A program made the translations under genes and the position numbers. The notes beneath the pieces were generated by a model, which saw only the letters and a program-made list of their open reading frames with translations, made no database searches and had not been told where the DNA came from. From Teichococcus aestuarii (GTDB lineage: Bacteria; Pseudomonadota; Alphaproteobacteria; Acetobacterales; Acetobacteraceae), in NCBI RefSeq assembly GCF_003116135.1, contig NZ_PDOA01000003.1:310001-374000 (forward strand): a stretch of DNA of 64,000 nt. The letters run 5' to 3'. Shown one piece after another: positions 32,323 to 40,153 of the stretch; position 1 is the first letter of the stretch, and every line of letters starts with the position of its first letter.

Positions 32323-32778
32323 ATGCCCCAGCCCCTCCCCGAACTGACCGACCATCTCGGCTACCGGATCCGCCAGGTGTCGAACCATGTCTCGCACGCC
32401 TTCGCCCGCAAGCTCGCCGCGCGGGGGGTGACGGTGGCCGAATGGGCACTCCTGCGCATGCTGTACGGGCAGCCGCCCCTGCCGCCCAGCCAGCTCGCCA
32501 CGCGGATGGGCATGACGCGCGGCGCCATCACCCGCCTCGCCGACCGGCTGATCGGCAAGGGCCTGCTCCTCCGCGCGCCGAGCGCGGCGGATGGGCGGGC
32601 GCAGACCCTCGGGCTGACAGAGTCGGCAACCGCCTTCGTGCCGGAACTGGCCGGCCTCGCCGACCGCAACGAGGCCGAGTGCTTCGCCCATCTCTCCCCC
32701 GCCGAGCGCGAGACCCTGCGCGACCTGCTGGAGCGGACCGTGGCGCGGCTCGGCATCACCGGCGTGGCGGTCGAATGA
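32323..32778 (+). CDS. MarR family transcriptional regulator
   Basis: A 151-residue MarR dimer-type regulator with a winged-helix core: VTVAEWALLRMLYGQPPLPPSQLATRMGMTRGAITRLADRLIGKGLLLRAPSAADGRAQTLGLTESA, including the DGRaq wing. It has flanking dimerisation helices. No strong Shine-Dalgarno is present, and the palindrome 12 bases upstream suggests a short leader. The stop overlaps the next gene (DUF1398) by ATGA, so it may regulate its own operon of marR-DUF1398-tag. The effector is unknown. Confidence 0.9.
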   Translation: MPQPLPELTDHLGYRIRQVSNHVSHAFARKLAARGVTVAEWALLRMLYGQPPLPPSQLATRMGMTRGAITRLADRLIGKGLLLRAPSAADGRAQTLGLTESATAFVPELAGLADRNEAECFAHLSPAERETLRDLLERTVARLGITGVAVE

Positions 32779-33233
32779 CCTCCCGCAACCCCACACCGCG
32801 GATGAATCCGATGGACGACACCCCCCGCGCCGTGGCCCAGGCCTGCCTCGACGGCGCCGAGGCCGGCACCCTGCATTTCCCCGAGATCCTGGACCGGCTG
32901 GGCCGCGCCGGCTTCGAGAGCTACGCGGTCGATTTCCGCCGCGCCAGCGCCACCTACTACCACGCGGACGGCGAAAGCCTGGTCCTGCCGCAGCCCCCGC
33001 AGGAAGGCCCCATCGCGGCCGCGTTCGACACCACGGCCCTGCGCGCCGCCATCGGGGAGGCGCAGCGCCAGGCGCCCGGCTACAGCTACCGGGGCTTCTG
33101 CGCCAGGGCGCGCGCCGCCGGCTGCGTGGGCTACATCGTCTCCCTCGCCGGGCGGCGGGCGGTCTATCTCGGCCGCACGGCGGAGACGCATGTGGAGCAC
33201 TTCCCCCCCATGGCGGCGGTGGCCGCGCCATGA
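32775..33233 (+). CDS. DUF1398 family protein
   Basis: A 152-residue DUF1398-type protein. The pattern ACLDGAEAGTLHFPEILDRLGRAGFESYAVDFRRASATYYHADGES matches the family core, and the rest (YSYRGFCARARAAGCVGYIVSLAGRRAVYLGRTAETHVEHFP) completes it. The function is unknown. ATG 32775 overlaps the marR stop (ATGA); ATG 32811 would give the shortest conserved form. It overlaps tag at its end (ATGA), so the three genes are translated in series. Confidence 0.82.
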   Translation: MTSRNPTPRMNPMDDTPRAVAQACLDGAEAGTLHFPEILDRLGRAGFESYAVDFRRASATYYHADGESLVLPQPPQEGPIAAAFDTTALRAAIGEAQRQAPGYSYRGFCARARAAGCVGYIVSLAGRRAVYLGRTAETHVEHFPPMAAVAAP

Positions 33234-33805
33234 GCGGCTGCGCGCGCTGCGCCTGGGCCGAGGGCGACCCGGTGATGGTGGCCTACCACGACACCGAATG
33301 GGGCGTGCCCCTGCGCGACAGCCGCGCACTCTGGGCGCTGCTGGTGCTGGAGAGCTTCCAGGCCGGGCTTTCCTGGCGGACCATCCTGCACCGCCGCGAG
33401 GGCTTCCGCGCCGCCTTCGCGGGGTTCGACCCGGAGGCGGTGGCCGCCTACGACGCCGCCCGGGTGGAGGCGCTGGTGCAGGATGCCGGCATCATCCGCT
33501 CCCGCGCCAAGATCGAGGCGACGATCGGCAATGCCCGCGCCTACCTGCAAATGATGGCGGCGGGGGAGGATTTCGCGGCCTTCGCCTGGGGCTTCGTCGG
33601 CGGCGTGCCACGGCTCGGCGACGGCACGCATGTGGCCGCCAGCAGCGCCGAATCCGAGGCGCTGTCGAAGGCGCTGAAGCGGCGGGGCTTCCGCTTCGTC
33701 GGCGCGGTGACGGTCCATGCCTGGATGCAGGCGGCTGGCCTGTTCAACGACCACGCCCTCGGCTGCCCGCGCCGCGCGGCGCTGGCGCCGCCCGGAGCAG
33801 CCTGA
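33230..33805 (+). CDS. tag: DNA-3-methyladenine glycosylase I
   Basis: Removes 3-methyladenine from alkylated DNA. The 191-residue protein matches Tag: CARCAWAEGDPVMVAYHDTEWGVPLRD with the zinc-binding Cys and His at the N-terminus, the GLSWRTILHRREGFRAAFAGFDPEAVA core and a C-terminal GFRFVGAVTVHAWMQAAGLFNDHALGCPR with the remaining zinc ligands. Its position behind a MarR regulator suggests stress-inducible expression. Confidence 0.94.
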   Translation: MSGCARCAWAEGDPVMVAYHDTEWGVPLRDSRALWALLVLESFQAGLSWRTILHRREGFRAAFAGFDPEAVAAYDAARVEALVQDAGIIRSRAKIEATIGNARAYLQMMAAGEDFAAFAWGFVGGVPRLGDGTHVAASSAESEALSKALKRRGFRFVGAVTVHAWMQAAGLFNDHALGCPRRAALAPPGAA

Positions 33806-33808
33806 GCG

Positions 33809-33824
33809 GCGGCCCCGGGGCCGC
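33809..33824. terminator. GC palindrome between convergent tag and patatin genes
   Basis: A perfect 16-bp palindrome GCGGCCCCGGGGCCGC in the 23-base gap between convergent stops. It is probably a compact bidirectional terminator. Confidence 0.45.
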
Positions 33825-33828
33825 AGCC

Positions 33829-35064
33829 TCAGGGCCGGTGGATGTCGTGCACCTGGATGCCGCTGCCGGGCGGCGGCATCACCAGCCAGTTGCCGTGCCG
33901 CAGCGTGGCGCGGGTGTCCTCCAGCCCGCTCTGCCAGTGGGCGTGCATGGAGGTGGTGGAGAACTCGTAGTCCTTCGCCTGCCCCTCGAAGGCCTGCTGC
34001 TGGTAGATCAGCTGCAGGATCACCACCTCCGGCATTCGCTCCAGCTGCGCCTTCAGCGCCTTCTGGCCCTCGTCCAGCCGCTCGGGCGGCACCATCTCCA
34101 GCGCCCGCCGCAGCTCCACCTCCAGCTGGCGCTGGCGGCGGTAGATGTCCGTCACCATGCGGGTGCGGCTGCTGTAGCGGATGTCCTTCTCGCGCGACAT
34201 CACGCCCGGCATGGAGCGCGGCACCAGCCCCCGCGCGCTGAACAGGTCCACCTGGAAGGCCAGGGTGTTGCGCCCCTCCAGATTCTCCAGCAGGTGCTGC
34301 AGGGGCGTGTTGGAGACAAGGCCGCCATCCCAGAACCAGTCGGTTCCCACCTGCACCATGGGCAGCGCCGGCGGCAGCGCGCCGGAGGCCATGATGTGCG
34401 CCTCGGTGATGCGCATGCGGCTGCTGTCGAAGAAGGCGAAATTGCCGGTGGCGACGTTCACGGCGCCGACCGAGAAGCGGATGCGCCCATCGTTCAGCAG
34501 GTCGAAATCCACCAGCTCGCGCAGCGTCTCGCGCAGGGGCGCGCTGTCGTAGAAGGCGGTCGCGGTGCGCGCGCCGGGCAGCGAGAACCACGGGTTGGGC
34601 CGGTTCGGCGTGAAGAAGCCGGGCTGGCCCTGCAGCATGGTCAGCACCGCCGAGGCCTCGTGCCGCCACTGGCGGAAGAGGTCGCCATCCGGCAGGGCCT
34701 GGGGCCAGATGCGCTCGCTGGTGACACGGTCCCAGAAGCTGTGCAGCGCCGCCACGCGCCTCTCCGGCGGGTTGCCGGCGATCAGCGCGCCGTTGATCGC
34801 GCCGATCGAGACGCCGGCGATCCAGTCCAGCGCCACGCCCGCCTCGGCGAGCGCCTCGTACACCCCGGCCTGGTAGGCGCCGAGCGCCCCGCCCCCCTGC
34901 AGCACCAGCGCCACCCGCCGGCACCCCTCCGGCCGCCACGGGTCCCCGGGGCGGAAGCCGTGCCGGTCGAGGCCGGCGGCGGGCTCGGCGGCGGGCTCGG
35001 CGGCGACGGGCCGCTCAGGGATCGGCCGCCCGGGGATGGGGCGCTCGGGGATGGGTGCGTCCAT
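33829..35064 (-). CDS. Patatin-like phospholipase
   Basis: A 411-residue lipid acyl hydrolase. The oxyanion loop QGGGALGAYQAGV, nucleophile Ser86 in GVSIG and the dyad Asp in WFWDGGLVSN are intact. A C-terminal DUF3734-like extension (KDYEFSTTSMHAHWQSGLEDTRATL) is typical of a patatin group found in alphaproteobacteria. The N-terminus carries a short PIPERP/PIPGRP proline repeat without a signal peptide. The substrate is probably membrane phospholipid or polyhydroxyalkanoate-related; the sequence does not decide. Confidence 0.92.
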   Translation of the reverse strand: MDAPIPERPIPGRPIPERPVAAEPAAEPAAGLDRHGFRPGDPWRPEGCRRVALVLQGGGALGAYQAGVYEALAEAGVALDWIAGVSIGAINGALIAGNPPERRVAALHSFWDRVTSERIWPQALPDGDLFRQWRHEASAVLTMLQGQPGFFTPNRPNPWFSLPGARTATAFYDSAPLRETLRELVDFDLLNDGRIRFSVGAVNVATGNFAFFDSSRMRITEAHIMASGALPPALPMVQVGTDWFWDGGLVSNTPLQHLLENLEGRNTLAFQVDLFSARGLVPRSMPGVMSREKDIRYSSRTRMVTDIYRRQRQLEVELRRALEMVPPERLDEGQKALKAQLERMPEVVILQLIYQQQAFEGQAKDYEFSTTSMHAHWQSGLEDTRATLRHGNWLVMPPPGSGIQVHDIHRP

Positions 35065-35103
35065 GGGGGCTCTCCTGCGCGTGGATCGCCCCCAGGATGA
35101 GGC

Positions 35104-35137
35104 CCGCCCGGCCCGCCGCCAAGGCGCGGCCGGGCGG
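35104..35137 (-). terminator. Hairpin downstream of the TctC receptor
   Basis: Arms CCGCCCGGCC/GGCCGGGCGG (10 bp) extended by an inner CGCC/GGCG stem. It lies 6 bases after the receptor stop on the minus strand and before the patatin gene. Confidence 0.55.
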
Positions 35138-35143
35138 CGCGGC

Positions 35144-36130
35144 TCAGAGCTTCAGCCCGAGCCGCTCGATCATCGCCTTCTCCTCGGTGTTGGTCTTCTG
35201 CGCGAAGGCGGCATATTCCTCCGGCCCCATGTAGATCACCGGCATGTCGTAGCGGTCGAGGATGGCGACGTGCTTCGGGTCGTTCACCGCCACGCGGAAG
35301 GCCTCGTCCAGCACCTTCACCACCGCCGGGTCCATCCCCTTCGGCCCGGCGACGCCGTAGGGCGAGGTGGAGACGATGTCGATGCCGCTTTCCTTCAGCG
35401 TCGGCGTCTCGGGGAAGCGCTTGGCGCGCGAGGGGCCCCAGGTGACGAGCAGCTTCACCCGGCCGTCCTTCACCATCTCCGCCCAGCCGGAACTGTCGGC
35501 CAGCGCATGGGTCTGGCCGCCGAGCAGCGAGGTGAGGTTCTCGGCGAAGCCGCGGAAGGGCACGTGCACCCACTCCACCCCCTTCTGCCCGGCGATCTGC
35601 TCCATGGTGATGTGCAGCGAGGTGCCGACGCCGGGGGTGCCGTAGGTGAACTTGCCCGGGTTCTTCTTCGAATCGGCGATGAACTCGTCGAGCGTGTTCC
35701 AGGGCGCGTCGGCGCGGACCACGATGCCGAACAGGTAGCCGGTCAGGTGGCTGACCCAGGTGAAGTCCTTCATCGGGTCGAAGGGCGCGCGCGCGGCCAT
35801 GTGCGGATAGCGGAACACGCTGATCGGCATCTGCGAGAGGGTGTAGCCGTCCGGCTTCTCGTTCAGCAGCGCCTGCGGGCCGAGGATGCCGCCGGCGCCG
35901 GAGCGGTTCTCCACCACCACCGGCTGGCCCAGCCTGGCCGAGGCCACCTCGCAGAAGGCGCGCATCTGGACATCGGTGGTGCCGCCGGCGCCCCAGGGCA
36001 CCAGCATGCGGATCGGGCGGTTGGGGAAGCCGGATTGGGCCAGGGCCGGCCGGGCCAGCGCGGCCGCGCCGAGGCCGGCGGCGCCGAGGGCACCCAGCGA
36101 GAGCGCCGCGCGGCGGGTCAATGCAGTCAT
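35144..36130 (-). CDS. Bug/TctC family periplasmic solute receptor (orphan)
   Basis: A 328-residue receptor. It has a Tat-like signal (TRRAALSLGALGAAGLGAAALARPALAQ) and the family blocks [57 protein letters not shown] and ETPTLKESG. No permease genes are near. It differs clearly from the other TctC in this window (21839), so the ligands probably differ. It is transcribed divergently from the heme oxygenase gene over a 226-base gap. Confidence 0.92.
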   Translation of the reverse strand: MTALTRRAALSLGALGAAGLGAAALARPALAQSGFPNRPIRMLVPWGAGGTTDVQMRAFCEVASARLGQPVVVENRSGAGGILGPQALLNEKPDGYTLSQMPISVFRYPHMAARAPFDPMKDFTWVSHLTGYLFGIVVRADAPWNTLDEFIADSKKNPGKFTYGTPGVGTSLHITMEQIAGQKGVEWVHVPFRGFAENLTSLLGGQTHALADSSGWAEMVKDGRVKLLVTWGPSRAKRFPETPTLKESGIDIVSTSPYGVAGPKGMDPAVVKVLDEAFRVAVNDPKHVAILDRYDMPVIYMGPEEYAAFAQKTNTEEKAMIERLGLKL

Positions 36131-36220
36131 TCTTGTCTTCCTCCAACTTCCTCGCTTTATAGGGGCAAGGCTCCACGTTGGAGTTTAGCCCGGAAACCCT
36201 CCCGGCCGGCAACCTCCCTC

Positions 36221-36253
36221 CCCGTTTCCGTGCGGCCCCGTTTCCGTGCGGCC
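36221..36253. repeat. 16-bp tandem repeat between tctC and bphO
   Basis: The unit CCCGTTTCCGTGCGGC occurs twice head to tail (period 16, with one extra matching base) in the divergent gap 36131-36356. It could be a duplicated regulator site for either gene or simple slippage. A further TTATAG (36311-36316) is the best -10-like sequence for bphO. Confidence 0.7.
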
Positions 36254-36356
36254 GGTCTCAACCCCTGCGCTCCATCCCGCAGGGTTGATCCCCCATTTGG
36301 GAGGAAGCGCTTATAGGTGGGCCTGCAACCGGGCAGGCTCGGAGAGACGACGCATC

Positions 36357-36950
36357 ATGGCCCCTTTGGGCACCGAATCCCGGCGTACCGGCCTGCGCTG
36401 GCACCTGCGGCAGGAAACCCGGTCCCGGCACGACGCCGCCGATGCCCTGGGCAGCGACCACGACCTCGGCACCCTCGCCGGCTATCGCGGCTTTCTCCGC
36501 GCCCATGCCCGCGCCCTGCCGGCCCTGGAAGCCGCCTGCGACGCCGCGGGCCTCGCCGCCAGGCTGCCGGACTGGCCCCGCCGCCGCCGCGCCGCCGCCC
36601 TGGCCGCCGATCTCGCGGCGCTCGGCGTGGCCGCGCCTGACAGCCCGCCCCTCGCCTTCGCCGGGGTGGAAGAGGCACTGGGCGCCGCCTATGTGCTGGA
36701 GGGCTCGCGGCTCGGCAATGCCATGCTGCTGCGCCAGGCCGCGGCCCTGCCGGAAGCACGGGGGGCCACGGCCTACCTGGCCCACGACCCGGGGACGGGA
36801 GGCTGGCCGGCCTTCCTGCCGCTGCTGGAGCAGGCTCTCCCCGGCTCGCACCTCTGGCCCGAGGCGGCGCATGGCGCGCGCCTGGCCTTCGACCACTTCC
36901 TGGCGGCCCTGCGTCGCGAAAGGACCGCTGAGCCAATGCTGCATGCGTGA
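36357..36950 (+). CDS. bphO: Biliverdin-producing heme oxygenase
   Basis: Opens heme to biliverdin IXalpha, the chromophore of bacteriophytochromes, with release of CO and iron. The 197-residue protein has the proximal heme ligand His25 in TRSRHDAADAL, and the distal-helix stretch VEEALGAAYVLEGSRLGNAM with the glycine pair of the heme pocket. It directly precedes and overlaps bphP by 8 bases, which settles the role. The electron donor is probably a flavin or ferredoxin reductase; a flavin reductase is encoded two genes downstream. Confidence 0.93.
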   Translation: MAPLGTESRRTGLRWHLRQETRSRHDAADALGSDHDLGTLAGYRGFLRAHARALPALEAACDAAGLAARLPDWPRRRRAAALAADLAALGVAAPDSPPLAFAGVEEALGAAYVLEGSRLGNAMLLRQAAALPEARGATAYLAHDPGTGGWPAFLPLLEQALPGSHLWPEAAHGARLAFDHFLAALRRERTAEPMLHA

Positions 36951-39552
36951 AGACCTGGGCGACCTCTCTCTGACACAGGCCGTCGACCTGACGAATTGCG
37001 ACCGCGAGCCGATCCACCTGCTGGGTGGCGTTCAGCCGATCGGCTTCCTGGTCGCGGTCACTTCGGACTGGGTGGTCCGGCGGACCTCCGCCAACGTCGA
37101 GGCGCATCTGGGCCAGGCGCCCGAGGCCCTGTTCGGCAGCTTCCTCTCCCGCCTGCTGACGCGCGAGGCGCTGCACCAGATCGGCGGCCGGCTGCACCTG
37201 CTGCGCGGCCCCAACGCGGTGGAGCGCCTGTTCGGCGTGGTGCTGCAGGAAGGGCAGCCGCCCTACGACCTCGCCATCCACATGGCGGGCGAGATGATCG
37301 TGCTGGAGGGCGAGCCCTCCGACCTGGAGGACGCGCTGGAGGCCGGCACCACGGTGCGCGGCATGATCGCCCGGCTGCACCAGGTGGAGGGGTTCGACGG
37401 CCTCTGCCGCGAGGCGGTGCGGCAGATCCGCGCGCTGACCGGCTTCGGCCGCGTCATGCTCTACCGCTTCGACCATGACGGGGCGGGCGAGGTGATCGCC
37501 GAATCGACCGCCAGCTTCATGCCCTCCTTCATGGGGCTGCACTTCCCGGCCTCCGACATCCCGCGCCAGGCCCGGCTGCTCTACGAGCGCAACTTGCTGC
37601 GCCTGATCACCGACACGGAGCTGGCGCCGGTGCCGGTGCTGCCGCTGCTCGATTCGCGCCAGCAGCCGCTCGACCTCTCGCTCAGCGTGCTGCGCAGCGT
37701 CTCGCCCATCCACATCGAGTATCTGCGCAACATGGGGATCAAGGCCTCCATGTCGATCTCGGTGCTGCGCAAGGGCCGGCTCTGGGGGCTGATCGCCTGC
37801 CACAACACCGAGCCGCTGCGCGTGCCCTTCGAGCGCCGCACCGCGGCCGAGCTGTTCGGCCAGATCTTCTCCCTCGCCCTGGAAAGCCGCGAGCGGGAGG
37901 AGGATCTCTCGCGCGAGGCGCAGGCCAACCGCGTGCACCACCGGCTGATGGCCTCGCTCGGCGCCATGCGCCCCGGCAGCAGCTCGCTCGCCGAGTTCCT
38001 CGAGACGCTGGCCGAGGTCATCGGCTGCGACGGCATCGGGCTGTGGAGCAGCACCGGCACCGCGCTGCACGGCCACACGCCGACGGTGGAGGAATTCTCC
38101 GGCATCGTCCGCTTCCTGCACCGCGCCGCCTCGGGCACCATCTACGCCACCCACCGGCTGGGGGAGATGCACCCGCCGGCGGCCGACTACGCGCAGCGCG
38201 CCGCCGGGCTGCTCGCCATCCCGCTCTCCCGCGCCCCGCGCGACTACCTGGTGTTCTTCCGCCGTGCCGTGACGCAGTCCGTCACCTGGGCGGGCGACCC
38301 GAGCAAGCCGGTGGCGCTGGGGCCGAACGGGCCGCGCCTGACGCCGCGCAAGAGCTTCGCCGCCTGGCAGGAGACGGTCGAGGGCCAGAGCCGCCCCTGG
38401 ACCGAGAGCGACCTGATGATGGCCGAGCGCCTGCGCGTGACGCTGCTCGAGGTCGTGCTGCAGCTCACCGACATGGCGGAGCGCGAGCGCCGCGTGGCGC
38501 AGGAGCGGCAGGAGATCCTGATCGCCGAGCTGAACCACCGGGTGCGCAACATCCTCGGCCTGATCCGCGGCCTGGTGAACCAGACCCGCGGCCATGCCGG
38601 CTCGGTGGACGAGTTCGCCGGCATGATCGGCGGCCGCATCCAGGCGCTGGCGCGCGCGCATGAGCAGATCACCACCGACCGCTGGCGCGCGGCGCCGCTG
38701 GAGGAGCTGATCCGCTCCGAGGCCGCCGCCTACGCCGCCAATGGCCGCGACCGGGTGCGGCTGGACGGCCCGCCGGTGCTGCTCGAGCCGGTGGCCTACA
38801 CCACCCTCGCGTTGGTCATGCACGAGATGATGACCAACGCCGCCAAGTATGGCGCGCTGTGCGACGGCCACGGCCATGTGCAGGTGCGCTGGCGCTTCAC
38901 GCCCGAGGAGGCGCTGGAGATCCGCTGGACCGAGGAAGGCGGGCCGCCCGTGCAGCCGCCGCGGCGCCAGGGCTTCGGCACCACCATCGTCGAGCGCGCC
39001 CTGCCGCACGACCTGAAGGGCGAGGCGGAGCTGCACTACCACCTGTCCGGCGTGCAGGCCCGCTTCCTGCTGCCGGCCAGCTATGTGCGGCGCGGCACGG
39101 AGGCGGCGGTGGAGGCACAGCACGCCCTTCCGGCCGCCCCGGCGGAGTTTTCCTTCTCCGGCCGCGTGCTGCTGGTGGAGGACAACCTGCTGATCGCCAT
39201 GGATGCCGAGGACCAGCTGCGGCGCCTGGGGGGCACGGCGGTGGATGTCGCCTCCTCAGTCCAGGCGGCGCTGCGGATGCTGGAGCATGCCGTGCCCCAG
39301 GTGGCGCTGCTCGACGTCAATCTGGGCCGCGAGAGCAGCTTCCCCGTGGCCGATGCCCTGCTGGCGCGCGGCATCCCCTTCGTCTTCGCCACCGGCTATG
39401 GCGAGGCCGATGCCTTCCCCGACCGCTTCCGGTCGAGCGAGGTCATCAGCAAGCCCTACACGATGGCGGAGATGCGCACCGCCCTGCAGCGCAGCATGGG
39501 CCAGGGCCGGCCCCCGCCGCCCTCCACGCCCCGCACCGAGGAACCCGCATGA
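36943..39552 (+). CDS. bphP: Bacteriophytochrome HWE histidine kinase with C-terminal receiver
   Basis: A red/far-red light sensor of 869 residues. Order: PAS2 (about 10-125) with the biliverdin-binding Cys19 in LTNCDREPIH; GAF (about 140-310) with PASDIP at 202-207 including the key Asp205; PHY (about 325-505) with the PRKSF tongue motif at 468-472; HWE-type kinase with phospho-His532 in ELNHRVRN, N-box MHEMMTNAAKYG and WTEEGG; and a receiver domain with phospho-Asp791 in LLDVNLG. The usual QPHG after the Cys is QPIG here. It overlaps bphO (8 bases) and the flavin reductase gene (ATGA). Confidence 0.95.
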   Translation: MREDLGDLSLTQAVDLTNCDREPIHLLGGVQPIGFLVAVTSDWVVRRTSANVEAHLGQAPEALFGSFLSRLLTREALHQIGGRLHLLRGPNAVERLFGVVLQEGQPPYDLAIHMAGEMIVLEGEPSDLEDALEAGTTVRGMIARLHQVEGFDGLCREAVRQIRALTGFGRVMLYRFDHDGAGEVIAESTASFMPSFMGLHFPASDIPRQARLLYERNLLRLITDTELAPVPVLPLLDSRQQPLDLSLSVLRSVSPIHIEYLRNMGIKASMSISVLRKGRLWGLIACHNTEPLRVPFERRTAAELFGQIFSLALESREREEDLSREAQANRVHHRLMASLGAMRPGSSSLAEFLETLAEVIGCDGIGLWSSTGTALHGHTPTVEEFSGIVRFLHRAASGTIYATHRLGEMHPPAADYAQRAAGLLAIPLSRAPRDYLVFFRRAVTQSVTWAGDPSKPVALGPNGPRLTPRKSFAAWQETVEGQSRPWTESDLMMAERLRVTLLEVVLQLTDMAERERRVAQERQEILIAELNHRVRNILGLIRGLVNQTRGHAGSVDEFAGMIGGRIQALARAHEQITTDRWRAAPLEELIRSEAAAYAANGRDRVRLDGPPVLLEPVAYTTLALVMHEMMTNAAKYGALCDGHGHVQVRWRFTPEEALEIRWTEEGGPPVQPPRRQGFGTTIVERALPHDLKGEAELHYHLSGVQARFLLPASYVRRGTEAAVEAQHALPAAPAEFSFSGRVLLVEDNLLIAMDAEDQLRRLGGTAVDVASSVQAALRMLEHAVPQVALLDVNLGRESSFPVADALLARGIPFVFATGYGEADAFPDRFRSSEVISKPYTMAEMRTALQRSMGQGRPPPPSTPRTEEPA

Positions 39553-40106
39553 CCCGTCCGCTTTCCGTCGTCACCCTGTGCGGCAGCCTGCGCGCCGGCA
39601 GCTACAACGCCGCCCTCCAGCGCACCCTGCCGGAGCTGGCGCCCGAGGGCATGACGCTGACTGCGCTCGAAGGCCTGGGCGACATCCCGCTCTACAATTC
39701 CGATGTGCAGGCGCAGGGCTTCCCCGCCGCCGTCACCGCCATGGGCGAGGCCATCGCCGCCGCGGACGGAATCATCATCGTCACGCCGGAATACAACTAC
39801 TCCATCCCCGGCGTGCTGAAGAACGGCATCGACTGGCTCTCCCGCCTGCCCGACACCCCCTTCGCCGGCAAGCCGATGGCCATCCAGAGCGCCTCGATGA
39901 GCGTGCTGGGCGGCGTGCGCGCGCAGTACCACCTGCGCCAGGTGGCGGTGTTCCTCGACGCGCGGGTGCTGAACAAGCCGGAGGTGATGGTGGCCTCCGT
40001 GCAGCAGCGCGTGCAGGATGGCCGGCTGACCGACGAAGGCACGCGCGAGGTGATCCGCAAGCAGCTCGCGGCCTTCGCGGCGTTCATCGGGGCGGCGAAC
40101 GCGTAA
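39549..40106 (+). CDS. NADPH-dependent FMN reductase
   Basis: A 185-residue flavodoxin-fold reductase. The FMN phosphate loop CGSLRAGSYNAAL and the isoalloxazine-contact motif TPEYNYSIPGVLKNGIDWLSR are intact. Family members (SsuE/ArsH/YieF-like) reduce FMN, quinones or azo compounds. The start overlaps the bphP stop by 4 bases (ATGA), so it is made together with the heme oxygenase and phytochrome. Supplying reductant to heme oxygenase is a plausible role but not shown. The operon ends in a strong terminator 3 bases later. Confidence 0.9.
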   Translation: MTRPLSVVTLCGSLRAGSYNAALQRTLPELAPEGMTLTALEGLGDIPLYNSDVQAQGFPAAVTAMGEAIAAADGIIIVTPEYNYSIPGVLKNGIDWLSRLPDTPFAGKPMAIQSASMSVLGGVRAQYHLRQVAVFLDARVLNKPEVMVASVQQRVQDGRLTDEGTREVIRKQLAAFAAFIGAANA

Positions 40107-40108
40107 GC

Positions 40109-40146
40109 AAGCAAGGCCAGGGGAAGGAATTCCCCTGGCCTTGCTT
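40109..40146. terminator. Very strong 17-bp-stem hairpin between bphP operon and purD
   Basis: Perfect 17-bp arms, AAGCAAGGCCAGGGGAA (40109-40125) and its exact complement (40130-40146), closed by a GGAA tetraloop, followed by TCCTTCC. It separates convergent transcription units and, being symmetric with A/T ends, should act in both directions. Confidence 0.85.
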
Positions 40147-40153
40147 CCTTCCG

